Positions 1-11,517 of a DNA stretch of 64,000 nt are shown one piece after another. Position 1 is the first letter of the stretch, and the number at the start of each line of letters is the position of its first letter. The stretch comes from Ecdyonurus torrentis (taxonomy: Eukaryota; Arthropoda; Insecta; Ephemeroptera; Heptageniidae). The translations under genes and the position numbers were made by a program. Location: NCBI GenBank assembly GCA_949318235.1, contig OX439133.1, positions 31,211,203 to 31,275,202 on the forward strand, read 5' to 3'. The notes beneath the pieces are model-generated. The model was given only the letters and a program-made list of their open reading frames with translations. It did not search any database and had not been told where the DNA came from.

Positions 1-64
1 AAGTTGGACACGTGAACCACTATAGACTAGACCATGGACGTTTTTTATAAGTGGAAGCCAACTG

Positions 65-575
65 TATCTCATTTTTTATCAGTGGAATCAAAGTTTGTCT
101 TGATTTTTTGTCACGGTAAGCACTATGTTAGAGAACTTTTAACAGACCTGTTTTTAGGCAGACCTGCACATACGCAAAACAGTAAGTCTACATCTCTTTA
201 TTTTAAGCCACCAATAGCAGTCCAGAACAGGCCATTCTGTGGCACCAATCAGAGAGCGTGTAATCAAACTTTTGGCGTCTTCGCTCTGTTGCGCACTCTG
301 ATTGGTGCCACAGAATGTTCTGTTCTGGGCTGCTATTGGCTTCTCAAGATAAAGTGATACGTGTAGGCTTACTGTTTAGCGTATGCAGGTTTGCCTAAAA
401 CATGAGGATGACACTTCTCTTGTTAAATTTCTCTAAAAGTGTGTAAGTCTATAGCGTTATCTTATTTATACATTTTGTTTGAAAAATAACTACACATTTT
501 GTTTCCTGTGACAAAAGACGACACACATTTTGTTTCCACTGAAAAAAAAAACGATACACATATTGTTCGTTACAA
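65..575. repeat. Older inverted repeat around the 152-400 MITE
   Basis: The stretch 75-117 (TCAGTGGAATCAAAGTTTG and following) matches the reverse complement of about 495-555 at roughly three bases in four. This suggests an older foldback element into which the 152-400 MITE inserted. The right side also holds about four short repeats built on ACACATTTTGTTTCC between 470 and 575. Confidence 0.4.
152..400. mobile_element. MITE with long TIRs
   Basis: A 249-bp inverted repeat begins TTTTAGGCAGACCTGCA and ends TGCAGGTTTGCCTAAAA. The arms remain alignable for about 100 bp each and contain ACCAATAGCAG and TGTGGCACCAATCAGAG in both orientations. It has no coding capacity and is best read as a non-autonomous DNA transposon. 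The target-site duplication is not clear. Confidence 0.75.
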
Positions 576-591
576 CATCGATATGGCAAAA

Positions 592-592
<1 letters not shown>

Positions 593-661
<69 letters not shown>
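593..661. repeat. (TC)n microsatellite
   Basis: An uninterrupted TC dinucleotide run of about 34 units. The Ser/Leu and Arg/Glu reading frames across it are artefacts. Confidence 0.98.
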
Positions 662-662
<1 letters not shown>

Positions 663-934
663 ACTTCATTTGTAAAGCAAATAATTTAGCTTTTAGAGTT
701 ATAAATCCTGAAAAGGTAAATTAGACTCTAAAAACCGTAAATAAAAGACCGGAAAAAAATATACATAAAATGAACTCATGACGAGTGTTTGTTAGAAGAG
801 AAAGATTGAAATTTAGATATAAAGAGATAAATTAATAACAAAACAAATAAACATCAGTAGATCAAAAAATTCTGCGTCACCTGAACTTAAGCTTTATATT
901 ATACTGCCCGATGTCTCTAATTATCTACAATTAT

Positions 935-1389
935 ATATAATATGTATAGAACTTTCGAACGAATTTGTTGGGGGGAATTCTGTTGATGCTATCCGTGTTT
1001 TAAAACTTAAAAAAAAAAGTAATAAGAATTATATGTGGTGCAGGTTTCAGAACTAAATGTAGAGATTTATTTAAAATTTTAACAATTATTACTGTTCCAT
1101 GTGTCTATATATTCTTGAATTTTCAATGAAAGTTAAACTAAATTTACAATACTTTACTAGTCATGAAATAAACCACAGCCACAATACAAGAAATGAGAAA
1201 TCAAAAATTACACGTATTTATAAAAGAACTGAAATGTATAACAGAGGACCTTTCTGTGGATGTTTGCAGATTTATAACAATTTGCCTACACATATTAGAC
1301 AGATTGAAAATCCTATTATATTTAAAAAGGCATTGAAAACGTTATTATTAAACAAACAATATTATTCAATTGATCGAATTTTTAAATGA
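935..1389 (+). pseudogene. Non-LTR retrotransposon ORF2 C-terminal remnant
   Basis: This is the C-terminal end of a Jockey/CR1-like LINE reverse-transcriptase ORF. Visible pieces, in order, are GGNSVDAIRVLKL near 968-1008, VIRIICGAGFRTKCRDLFKI in another frame near 1020-1080, and from 1099 a third frame with NHSHNTRNEK, RTEMYNRGPFCG, LQIYNNLP and FKKALKTLLLNKQYYSIDRIF before a stop at 1387. At least two frameshifts separate the pieces, so it is dead. The order (QKK.IRII, CRDLFK, HNTRN, YNxLP, FKKxLK) is the usual C-terminal tail of these elements. The catalytic domain is absent (5' truncation). A related copy lies at 58500-58932. Confidence 0.8.
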
Positions 1390-1645
1390 CCAAATATAAC
1401 ATATTTCTCCTAGCTATTTTCATTAATATTAACTATTTTATATTATATAATATGTGATGTATATATATATATATATATATATTCTTTCTTTTTATGGTAT
1501 AAGTATTGCATTATATGGACTATCATTTCTAATTGTGAATTTTTATTTACGATAACTTAAGCGGATATGCATTGTTGTGTATTGTGATTGTAGGATGAGA
1601 GAAATGAATAAATATTTAATATATATTTTTTATTTTGAACGAAAG
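1390..1645 (+). mobile_element. 3' UTR of the LINE remnant
   Basis: Non-coding tail after the reverse-transcriptase stop, with a short (AT)n at 1458-1482 and a 3' end near GAGAGAAATGAATAAATATT. The copy at 58.6 kb ends similarly (GAGAGAAATAAAGAAATTTT), which supports a shared 3' terminus. Confidence 0.55.
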
Positions 1646-1671
1646 AAAAAAGCTATGGTATCCTACGCAAA

Positions 1672-1835
1672 CGTCAAAAAAACGTCGGAAAGGGAAGTAA
1701 CAGGAACGGTAATTACGTGACAGTAAATGTGGGAGAAAATGTCGCACCAGCAGCAAGGAAAGCCTTGAGCAAGCTGTCACTTTTAACATGTCATGGGTTT
1801 TCTTTCTCGGCACTCCCATTTCCGTTTTGTTACCT
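1672..1835. mobile_element. Degenerate family I MITE
   Basis: A decayed version of the element at 21883-22068: AAGGGAAGTAACAGG, ACGTGACAGTAAATGTGGGA and AGCAGCAAGG on the left, with GTCATGGGTTTTC and TCGGCACTCCC on the right. A further fragment (ACGGAAGTGCCGGAAGCG) lies near 1878-1898. Confidence 0.5.
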
Positions 1836-1959
1836 TTACGTAACATTCTTTTACCAATAATGTAAAAAAACAAAAAAACGGAAGTGCCGGAAGCGTGGAA
1901 CTCATTGTGTGGCGCAGGGCAACAGACTAGGGTAAATGTAAATTTGAAATCTCGCAAAA

Positions 1960-2379
1960 TTAGAAGAAAATTAAATAAAAATTTTAATAAGTTTAGTTGA
2001 TTTTTTTCTTCTCCTTAGTCTAATATATATTATTTTACAATGTCTTATTATTATTATTTTACTGTCACATGCTGTTTTTGCTTCAGAAAATTTACTTTTA
2101 ACCAATCTTTGAAGACATTTTTCAAAGCTCACATTTTGTAAGTATTATTAAAAAATAAAAATCGATGCTTGCAGTCGAAGTGAACTAACTACAGTTTACA
2201 AATTTTGTTTAAAATGACCAATCTACACTTTCTTATTTACTTTTTTAGTTCACCCATCTAGTTTCGCTTGCAAGGCGTATAGAAGCGCCAAATGTGGATC
2301 GTTTATTTATTTATTTTTATTTAATACCTTTTCACCTTTTCAAAAATATCTGAATAACCCTAAAGCGACTGATTCTTCA

Positions 2380-2473
<94 letters not shown>

Positions 2474-2850
2474 TCAAAACAATGATAAGAATAAGTTCCT
2501 AAAATTCAAGTTTTAAAGTTTAATTGAATAAAAGGAACTGATATAAATATATATATATATATATATAATATATATATCAGTCTATAGACTCAACCGCTAT
2601 TCTATCGTACCTCAAATCAATGTTTTAAAACTTCTTCTTTTTTTCTACGTATCTTTTACAACAATGTCCATCAAATGTTACCTAACTGCCTCGTGGATAA
2701 ATCCGTAGTGCTTCAGTGTCAAAGTTTTACTAACTCATACCCCCTATAAACCGCTTCACAAGGTACGAAATTTTCAACATCGGATTTACCTGTATATTCT
2801 CTACAGAGAGAAATTTGATTCGTGTGTAAAAAGTTCAACCATTTTTCTTA
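1960..2850. other. AT-rich intergenic sequence, (AT)n inside
   Basis: No gene is visible. A nearly pure (AT)n runs from about 2382 to 2470, with a shorter one at 2548-2575. The remainder is unassigned AT-rich sequence. Confidence 0.6.
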
Positions 2851-2851
2851 C

Positions 2852-3176
2852 AAAGGCATAGACAACATGAAAACATTATCACAAAACACTTGATGGGACT
2901 TACATAAATAACATCAATTGGTCTCAAAACCCAACTGTAGCGCCGTTGCAGTGATCAGAAAACTTCGATTTATGCAACCCGCACAACATTTTTATTCTAG
3001 TTTTTGCCTGTTCCTGACGTCATAAACAGAAATATTCACGCAAATTGCATACTTTACAGTTTTTTTTTATACGCTCTCTTGTGGGGCCACATTTACATTC
3101 TGGTAAAAATTATCATCAGTTTTGTAGATCCCATTTTGTGTTAAAGAACATGTTGTTTCATGTTTTCTATGCCTTT
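2852..3176 (+). mobile_element. Family A MITE
   Basis: A ~325-bp copy starting AAAGGCATAGACAACATG and ending CATGTTTTCTATGCCTTT, so its ends are inverted. Internal family landmarks are CTCAAAACCCAACTGTAG, ATGCAACCCGCACAACAT, CTGACGTCATAAACAG and CATTCTGGTAAAAATTATCA. Confidence 0.75.
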
Positions 3177-3517
3177 AATAACGTGCACTAACTCCGCTTA
3201 TTTATAAAACAAAGAGTTAAATTTCCCTCTCAAGGGAACGCTATATAGTAACTTAATACGTATAATACAGTGCTTTTTTTACTTTAAAAAAATAATAATA
3301 AAAAAGCTATAATGGCTTTAAATGGCCATACAATGCGATCAGATTGAGATTTCATTTGACACAAAATTCCATTTATATTTATGTTATTTCCATCTGCTAA
3401 AAAAAATTAGTTTTTTTACTAAAACCAAAAAGAATATACGTATTATTTATTTTTTATTTATTTATTTTTTCCTTTCTTTTGTCCTATCCCGGCGCACGCT
3501 ACACAGCCGTTCTTGAC

Positions 3518-3868
3518 TGTTAACCACATGAAACAAAACGAGCTTTGTAATGGTGATACACAAATTGAGATCTTCAAAATTGATGACAAATATTAACAGA
3601 AAGTATATAAATGTAACCCCACAAGAGAACGCCAAATTAAAATACTTTAAAGTCTGCTATTGGCGTGATGGTTTCTGACGTCAGAAACAGGCAAAAATTA
3701 GTACAAAAAAAAAAAAAAAAATGTTGTATGGGTTGCAAAAAGGGAATTTTTTTGATCACTGCTACAGGCTACAGCGCTTTTTTAACAAACAAATGTTATA
3801 TTTATTTACGTACGTTCCATCTATAGTGTTTTGTGAGATAAATGCTAATGTTTTGTTTTATTTTAACC
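3518..3868 (-). mobile_element. Family A MITE, diverged
   Basis: Reverse-oriented copy with GATCTTCAAAATTGATGACA, TTTCTGACGTCAGAAACAGG and TTGTATGGGTTGCA. Poly(A) expansion and indels make it one of the more diverged copies. The 66-residue frame across it is not a gene. Confidence 0.65.
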
Positions 3869-3869
3869 T

Positions 3870-4500
3870 AATGTTAATCGTATATTGGAATAGGTGTAAA
3901 GTAGGAATAGGAGAAAAATGATAGCGCCACAAATATATACGCCACATAATTCATTACGTATAAACACTATGCGCTCAGGTAACAAAAAGATATTGCACAA
4001 AGTAATATCTTAACGAAAGGTTTATTCAAGGAAACGGAAAACATGTAAGGTATACTATGAAATGAGCAGCAGAGAATCGGAACACATTAAAAGACATTGC
4101 TCCTTATATTTCGTACTTCGATTACTTTCCAATATGATTTTACTTTCTTTTCTTTTTCTTTTTTTCTTTTTTTTTTCCTTTGGAATGAAAATGTTATAAA
4201 ATTTTTTCGATTATAACGACCAAATCAAATTTAAAAAGAAGATGAAACTAAACATATCATTAAAAAATAAATTATAAAAATTGCTTTATTTTTTATCTTA
4301 TAACGATTAAAATATGCGAGATGTAAAACAAGAAATGTAAAACTTTATGATAAATATGATAGAAAATAGAAAATAAAGACTTATTCATAGATTAAATGTA
4401 AAATAGATGCACTGAAAAAAAAATTCAACAGTTCATAAACTACTGCTTAATTGCTCTATAATCATTGGTATTAATATTTTTGTTCGAATGGTCGAATGGT
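3870..4500. other. AT-rich sequence, no feature seen
   Basis: No conserved frame, hairpin or repeat family was recognised apart from T-rich tracts near 4142-4182. Confidence 0.5.
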
Positions 4501-4501
4501 C

Positions 4502-4710
4502 GAATGAATGAATGAATGAATGAATGAATGAATGAATGAATGAATGAATGAATGAATGAATGAATGAATGAATGAATGAATGAATGAATGAATGAATGAA
4601 TGAATGAATGAATGAATGAATGAATGAATGAATGAATGAATGAATGAATGAATGAATGAATGAATGAATGAATGAATGAATGAATGAATGAATGAATGAA
4701 TGAATGAATG
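4502..4710. repeat. (GAAT)n microsatellite
   Basis: About 52 perfect GAAT units, preceded by three copies of the related heptamer TCGAATGG at 4484-4503 that look like its seed. Confidence 0.98.
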
Positions 4711-4864
4711 TTCCTTACAAGTCCTTAAGCTCCCTACGCTATAAAACGGTATAAAAAGTTGGTATAAAAAGAAAATTAAATATAAAAGGCGACATTATAG
4801 TTGACACCTGTAGGCTGCAGGTATAAAAAGAAAATTATTTATATAAGCTATATAACTATGATAG

Positions 4865-5098
4865 TTGAGGTATCGACTGAGATCGCAATCCCATGTAATC
4901 CCATGCAAGACATGTAATTATAATAAAAGTAATAAAGATATTATTGCGCAAATAAAAATGCAATACACAAACATCGCACAAAGTCAATTGGCATTGATGA
5001 CATCCAACACAAAATTTAGCAAAGAAATTAAAAAGCTAAAGAGGAAAAATAACAGAACAAATGAATCAAACACAATAACTATAAAAAAATCTATATAG
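4865..5098 (+). other. Uncertain 77-codon frame
   Basis: An isolated open frame whose second half is Lys/Gln/Asn-rich and could form a coiled coil (AQIKMQYTNIAQSQLALM, then FSKEIKKLKRK). I recognise no family and see no clear splice sites. It lies just before a family A MITE and may be a chance frame or an old transposon fragment. Confidence 0.15.
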
Positions 5099-5160
5099 AA
5101 AGGCCATCAAGTGCATTTACAAACGAAAAAAATGGAAAATAAGAATAATTTTAAAAAGTA

Positions 5161-5497
5161 ATAGACCAGAGAAAAACATAAGCATTTATATCACAAAACT
5201 ATTGCTGGGATTTATATAAATAACATTAGTTTGTCTCAAAACCCAACAGTAGCCCCGTAGCATTAATCAGAAAATTCAATTTATGCAACCCGCACAACAT
5301 TTTCATACTAATTTTTGCATGTTTCTGACGTCATAAACATGAATATTCTTGCAAATTGCATACTTTATACAGTTTTTTCACACTCTCTCGTGGGGCTACA
5401 TTAACATTCTGGTAAAAATTGTCATCAGTTTTGAAAATCCTATTTCGTGTTTACTCATTAAAAAGCTCATGTTGTTTTAAGGGCTCTTTGGCTTTAA
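5161..5497 (+). mobile_element. Family A MITE
   Basis: Starts AATAGACCAGAGAAAAACAT and ends near CTCTTTGGCTTTAA. It carries all family landmarks, including ATGCAACCCGCACAACAT and TCTGACGTCATAAACATG. Copies at 5773 and 31180 share the same left end. Confidence 0.85.
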
Positions 5498-5772
5498 TAT
5501 TTACCTTACTTTACCCCTCTATCACTACTCCTTGACCATTCTTGTTTACCTGTAAAACTCTGGCATATAAGGCCTTACATTTCATAACGTTAAGCGAGCA
5601 ATAACATCTTAAATAAATACTGCTATATAAAGCGAGTAAACATAGATAAAGATGATTTGGTATTAAACCCTAAATCACCGCATACGTTCGTTGAAAGTCA
5701 GTTATATCTTATATCATATATTTTCCAGCAATAAGTAACGAATAATATTGTAGATTGTAGATAGACGTTATA

Positions 5773-6109
5773 GGAATAGTCCAGAGAAAAACATAAGCAT
5801 TTATATCACAAAACACTTGATGGGATTTACATAAATAACGTTAGTTTGTCTCAAAACCCAACAGTAGCCCCGTAGCAGTGATCAGAATATTCGATTTATG
5901 CAACCCGCACAACATTTTCATACTAATTTTTGCATGTTTCTGATGTCATAAACATGAATTTTCACGCAATTTGCATACTTTACAGTTTTTTTACGCTCTC
6001 TCGTGGGACTACATTAACATTCTGGTAAAAATTGTCATGAGTTTTGAAGATCCCATTTCGTATTTATTCATTAAAAAGCACATGTTGTTTTATGTGGTCT
6101 ATGGCTTTA
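5773..6109 (+). mobile_element. Family A MITE
   Basis: A second plus-oriented copy 276 bp after the previous one. The right end is ATGTGGTCTATGGCTTTA. The central CRE-like site has decayed to CTGATGTCAT. Confidence 0.85.
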
Positions 6110-6114
6110 TGTAT

Positions 6115-6482
6115 TAGTACCCTACAAAAACAGATTTTGAAATCCGGTTAAAAATTATCCGTAATCGGAATTTGTATCTAGATTACGATCCAGATAATGA
6201 GTTCTTGAACATTTTTATTCTTTTTGAGACCTGGATCAAAGTTAAAAAATCTGGATATGGGTAAGTAAATACTAACTTGATCCGAATAACTAAATTTTAA
6301 AGCCTTCCCCCTCCCCGGAAAGTGAAATTTGTTGTTGCATTTCATTACTTTTATGATCCGGATTATGTTAATTCAATTCCAATCTGGATAATGCAGATCC
6401 GAATAAAATAATGTTCACAATCCGGGCTAAATTTTTATCTGGTAATCTGGATTTGAAAATCATTCGGATATAGATAGCACTA
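6115..6482. mobile_element. hAT-like MITE (family L)
   Basis: A 368-bp element with ends TAGTACCCTA and TAGATAGCACTA. The flanks TTATGTAT (6107-6114) and TTATGTTT (6483-6490) match at seven of eight bases, as expected for a hAT TSD. Inside, GATCCGGATTATG-like motifs recur in both orientations, for example ATCCGGTTA, GATCCAGATAATG, GATCCGGATTATG and ATCTGGATAATG. It inserted right beside the preceding family A copy. Confidence 0.65.
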
Positions 6483-6489
6483 TTATGTT

Positions 6490-7193
6490 TGTGTTTTCTC
6501 AGTGTCACAGGTAGATGTGGAGAGGGAATGAGAGAGGGAATGAGAGAGAGAATAAGAGAGAGATGCGATGATATAGATCCGACTATTTTTTTTCTCTTTT
6601 CTCATTTTCCACTGATGGGTGACAATTTGCCAAGCACTTCTCTATATCTATAGGTAAATATAATATTTAATGAGATTTATTATATTCAATATTATGCAGG
6701 TATATAATACTGTATACATACAAGTATGGATGAATATTATATTATTTTACACTTGAGTTGTTTTTGTTATAGAATTATCATACTATTTGCTGATAAACTG
6801 ATTATATTGCAGAATTATATTATAAGTTTCTATAATGTTGTTAACATCATATTATTATTATATACGTTCTTGTTATTAGTATACTATAAAATAAGTAATC
6901 ATGCATCACTAAGCATGTAATAAATAGAGATTATCGGGGAGGATGGAAAGTTTTATTAACTTTAAATACTAATAAAATTATGTTTAATATTTCTCATTTA
7001 AATATTGCGGACCTTCACTCTACGGAGAGTTGAAAATTCATATTTTGTGTATATAATTGTGATGTACTCTCTTTTAGCTATCGTTTTTGAAAACTATGTA
7101 ATAAAAATTGTCAAACTATAAACCTCTGACAGCAAGAATATCAGAGGACCACTTCAGTGGGTTTTGTACCTTTTGTGGCCTCAATAAAAATTG
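6490..7193. other. AT-rich sequence; possible LINE tail at the right end
   Basis: A short GA-rich stretch occupies 6521-6564. The final part (GTGGCCTCAATAAAAATTGT, 7174-7193) runs directly into (TATC)n and resembles the 3' tail of a LINE or SINE, where such tetranucleotide runs often start. No gene is visible. Confidence 0.35.
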
Positions 7194-7848
<655 letters not shown>

Positions 7849-7849
7849 C

Positions 7850-8158
7850 TATAGGGTGTATGCGGATGACGTCATATTTATTGAGCTTGGAGGCCATACT
7901 GGAGTAGTGAATAACATTGCTCAGCATAGGACAAACTTCATTTAAGCCAAATTTCTTTGGAAAAGTAGGTTAATATTTTGTTATTGTTATTTTTCTCACA
8001 TACTTGAGATACTAATTCAATATATTTACAGCATCAATGCTCTCAAAAATATTGCATAGTGTTTTTAAACTGGCAAAATGATTTTTTATCCTATGCCACC
8101 CATGTTATTGAGTTATCCAACATGGCGTCGACTTTAACATGAATGCACAGACCCTATA
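7850..8158 (+). mobile_element. Family B TIR element
   Basis: A complete copy from TATAGGGTGTATGCGG to GACCCTATA. The two ends are inverted over roughly 45 bp with mismatches. Landmarks are GATGACGTCATATT, GGAGGCCATACTGGAGTAG, TTGCTCAGCATAGGACAAAC, TTGAGATACTAATTCAA and AACATGGCGTCGACTTTAAC. It has no ORF. Confidence 0.85.
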
Positions 8159-8220
8159 CAATGTTATCGCTGTTAAAAAAAAAAATCCTTAAAATATGTG
8201 TCTTAAAACACGTAAACGTA

Positions 8221-8346
8221 CAGCTCTCTGGCCAAAAGTTTGAAAACGATTTGCATTAATTAGCAACCCGCAACCACAATGTGTTATCTTTATGAGAAAA
8301 CGCAGAAGCTGCCACTGCCCCGTTCTTAAACTTTTGACCAGAGCTG
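8221..8346. mobile_element. Tc1/mariner-like MITE
   Basis: A 126-bp hairpin flanked by TA (8219-8220 and 8347-8348). The ends are CAGCTCTCTGGCCAAAAGTT and AACTTTTGACCAGAGCTG. The CAG..TGGTCAAAAGTTT terminus and TA duplication are typical of Tc1/mariner elements. Confidence 0.75.
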
Positions 8347-8394
8347 TACATTAGCTCGTTCTATAAACTTCACACAAAAATTGAGCCAGATTCG

Positions 8395-8668
8395 AAAATG
8401 TTCCTTTGTTATAAACAGCTGGATATGACATCGTTACCTGTTTACTACGTTTATACATAATGGTCGATCATTGATAATTCTTCGTTTAGAACTTTGAACT
8501 TGATAAGAATAAAAGAAACCCCACAAAAAAAAGTTCCATGCATGCTCTTCATGCGACTCAATTTTGTTGGCTCAAAAAACAAGATCAACCAATGAATGTG
8601 TCGTATTTTGTTGGTCAGCCAATCACTGTTGTTGAAATTCACTTTACTTTACAGAACAAGCTATAATA
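8395..8668 (-). repeat. Family J interspersed repeat
   Basis: Reverse-oriented copy of a repeat found again at 33925-34205 and, partly, at 24703-24860. It carries two CCAAT-like motifs (GATTGGCTGACCAAC and CATTGGTTGATCTTG) and ATCAAGTTCAAAGTTCTAAA. A 63-codon frame across it resembles one in the 34-kb copy. That probably reflects DNA similarity, because indels disrupt it. Confidence 0.6.
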
Positions 8669-9038
8669 TCTAGTTTTACTCATTTAAATATCTTCGAAAT
8701 CGGCGCAGAAAAAAGAGGGGAAAAAAAAAAAAAAAAAAGAGAGATTTATTTTTCTATTCATTGATAGTTCAACTAATTTCAAAATTGTTAGAAATTTTTT
8801 TTCCTATTGGCAAGAAGCAATATAGTTAATAATAATTTAATAAATCTGCCCATGCAATGCATTTAACAGCTCAATAAAATGCAAATTGCAATATATTAAA
8901 CATAAATAAACACAAATATACATAAAGTATAGGATAATTTGCTATACAAGTGGAAATTGCATAAATAATGCTCTATAAATCAGTGCATTAGTAAAATTAT
9001 TCCTTGTTTTAGTACGCACGCAATTATAAAATATTAAA

Positions 9039-9548
9039 CAGGGTTTCTAGTAGTTTTTCAATATCATTTTTCCTGCATTTTCAAAGTATTTTCAAGGTAT
9101 ATTTTTACTTTTCAAGATATATATTTGATGATAATAATATGGGAATTACATAACTAATTTTAGAGTACCGTAGTAAGAAAAATAAATAAACAATTTAATG
9201 TTATACTATAAAACACTGTCCATAGCAAATGAAACTTGCTACACTTTTTACTACAAAAGTAAAATAAAACCCCCAAACTTTTTTTTAATTTCGGTACTTT
9301 CCCTAAAAGCCACATTATCGAGGAAAAAAATAGAGGCCCCTCAATGGAATAGTTTCATAAAATTGCGGAATTTTATTCAAAATTCGTTTTTTTTTTATAT
9401 TTATATAATAATGATGATGTTTTTGTACATCAAAAATAAATACTCAAGTTTTTTTTTGTCATTTTTACTGCATTTTCAAGGGTTTTCCAGGGGGGGGTGG
9501 GTCAAATTTCCTGCATTTTCAAGGTTTTCCAGGTTACTAGAAACCCTG
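9039..9548. mobile_element. hAT-like non-autonomous element
   Basis: A 510-bp element with perfect 14-bp TIRs (CAGGGTTTCTAGTA / TACTAGAAACCCTG) and internal CTGCATTTTCAAGG repeats on both sides. CAGGG termini are common in hAT elements. The flanks (ATATTAAA / ATTAAAAC) are not a clean 8-bp duplication, so the superfamily is inferred from the TIR alone. Confidence 0.65.
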
Positions 9549-10127
9549 ATTAAAACATTTGACACGAAGTTTATTATGCAGTTTTAAATTTAAAAAACTT
9601 TTTTTTTTTAATATATAATGCAAAATAAAACCATATTATGTATTTTTCCATTATGTACCTAATTATTATTACAAATTTCTTGCAATTACGAAAAAGAAAT
9701 TGTAATTATTAATTTTTATATTTTTTATAATAAAAGTACCGGTAATAATAATAATATTAATAAAACATACATGAAATATCTATAGATATAGAATCCATGC
9801 TATGTAAATTTCAAACATTCCAACTTAAAATTTGTAGTACAGTATACCGACCATGCTTAATTTAATTAAGTTGAATATATAGGAAGCAGAAAGTCGTAAT
9901 TGCAATTACCAATATATTAAATAAAATCTTTTAAATATAAGATATTTTGCATGTAGATAAATAATCTTATTAGTCTCAGGCAGCCAGATATAGTTATGTT
10001 ATACCATATAGTTCACTGTTATATATACGATTGTATAAAATGTTGAACGTAATCAAAATTGAATTTATATAACATCGAGAGTGCATTCGTGTGGAAACTA
10101 ATACTGTTACAATAATGTAGCAAGTTG
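9549..10127. other. AT-rich sequence, no feature seen
   Basis: Mostly A/T with short T tracts; no conserved frame or repeat family was recognised. Confidence 0.5.
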
Positions 10128-10328
10128 TTAAAGGCGTAGAACACCTTAAAGCCTTTGACCACATAAAACATGTGCTTTTTAGTGAATAAACTCGAATGGG
10201 ATCTTCAAAACTGATGACAATTTTTACCAGAATGTTAATTGCAGCCCCGCACGCGAGAGCGTGAAAATACTGTAAAGTATGCAATTTGCGTGACTATTCT
10301 TGTTTCTGACGTCAGAAACATGCAAAAA
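10128..10328 (-). mobile_element. Truncated family A MITE beside a family D end
   Basis: TTAAAGGCGTAGAACACCTT, the family D terminus, is followed directly by the family A terminus AAAGCCTTTGACCACAT. The A body then runs to TTTCTGACGTCAGAAACATG and stops, so about half is missing. Confidence 0.65.
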
Positions 10329-10334
10329 CCGAAT

Positions 10335-10497
10335 TGTTATATTTATATAATGCATGCATAACGTGTAATTGTAACTTTAATTTGTATACCACTCATATAT
10401 TTGTATCTTATAATGAATGTATTGTGTGTACCACCAATGTATTGGGCAAGTAAAGTGCATGTTTTTGTTTAACAATAAACTAAACTAAAATAAGCTC
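10335..10497 (+). mobile_element. Probable LINE 3' tail
   Basis: GTACCACCAATGTATTGGGC, then AAGTAAAGTGCATG and a terminal AACAATAAACTAAACTAAAA, look like the 3' UTR and short tandem tail of a non-LTR retrotransposon. No reverse-transcriptase sequence is attached. Confidence 0.4.
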
Positions 10498-11440
10498 ATT
10501 GTAAGTACATGTTTAACACAGGAAATTTTGTTAAATGAATCGAAATCTGTGTAACAAATTCTCTCCGTGATACGAAAGAAATTACAATAATAAAAAATAT
10601 ACGAAATCATTTATTTCTGTGATCAATGTATAATGATTTAAACATTATCATCATTCCGTGTATGAGTTGAAAGATTTCTCCGTGTATCTTTGTCAGTGAC
10701 ATTTTTTCTTATTATTTTTTTTATTATAATAAATATATATATATATATATAAGTTCAATACAATGATTTTTCCTCAATCTCTTCCTTTTTATTCTTATTA
10801 TTTTCTTACATTATTACATTATTTAAACAGGATTTTCAATGTCTATGCTTTTATACGTTGAGTGGAAAAAAAAATTATTGAGAAAATTAAATTTTACATT
10901 CCTCTTTTTTCACCTCTAAAAATCTTCTTAAGCTCAAAATTATCATCAATTTAAATATTATTTTTTTCACAAAGCATTTTTTTCCTCTTTCTTTTGCTCT
11001 TTGAAATCTTTTTCTATTGAATTATCATAATAAAAAATTGGGAGCAGGAAATTTAATTTCTAAATTTTTATTTTACATAAAATTGTACTCATATTTCTTG
11101 GAATTAATCAAAATTTAAAAAATATAATATATTATTGTAAATAAAAAAATAAAAAGTACCTTGGAAATTTTTATAATTTCATAAATTTTTTGTTAATTAA
11201 TTTTTTTTTATTGAAATAAAAAAAATATATTGAAATAATTTTTTTTTCCTTGCAAAATTTTCGAGAGTACGTACATTTCGGTACGTGTTTTTGTTGTTGT
11301 AAAGTGGATTTGTCTAGGGTTTTATAAATTTAAATTCTACATCATGTTGCACGTTTGGAACTCTCTGCGAGTGTGATTATTGACATTAAACACGACGTGG
11401 ATTAGTTAGCATTGAGAGGGAGAGAGGGAGGTGGAGAGCG
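10498..11440. other. AT-rich intergenic sequence
   Basis: Very A/T-rich with T and A tracts. The only GC-richer part (about 11265-11440) has no frame or repeat I can assign. Confidence 0.5.

Positions 11441-11444
<4 letters not shown>

Positions 11445-11514
<70 letters not shown>
11445..11514. repeat. (GA)n microsatellite
   Basis: A GA run of about 35 units within a purine-rich flank (11414-11535). A second purine-rich stretch lies at 11645-11693. Confidence 0.95.

Positions 11515-11517
<3 letters not shown>

Noticed and set aside
1616..1957. 113-codon minus frame
   Set aside because: Covers a decayed family I MITE; no conserved domain.
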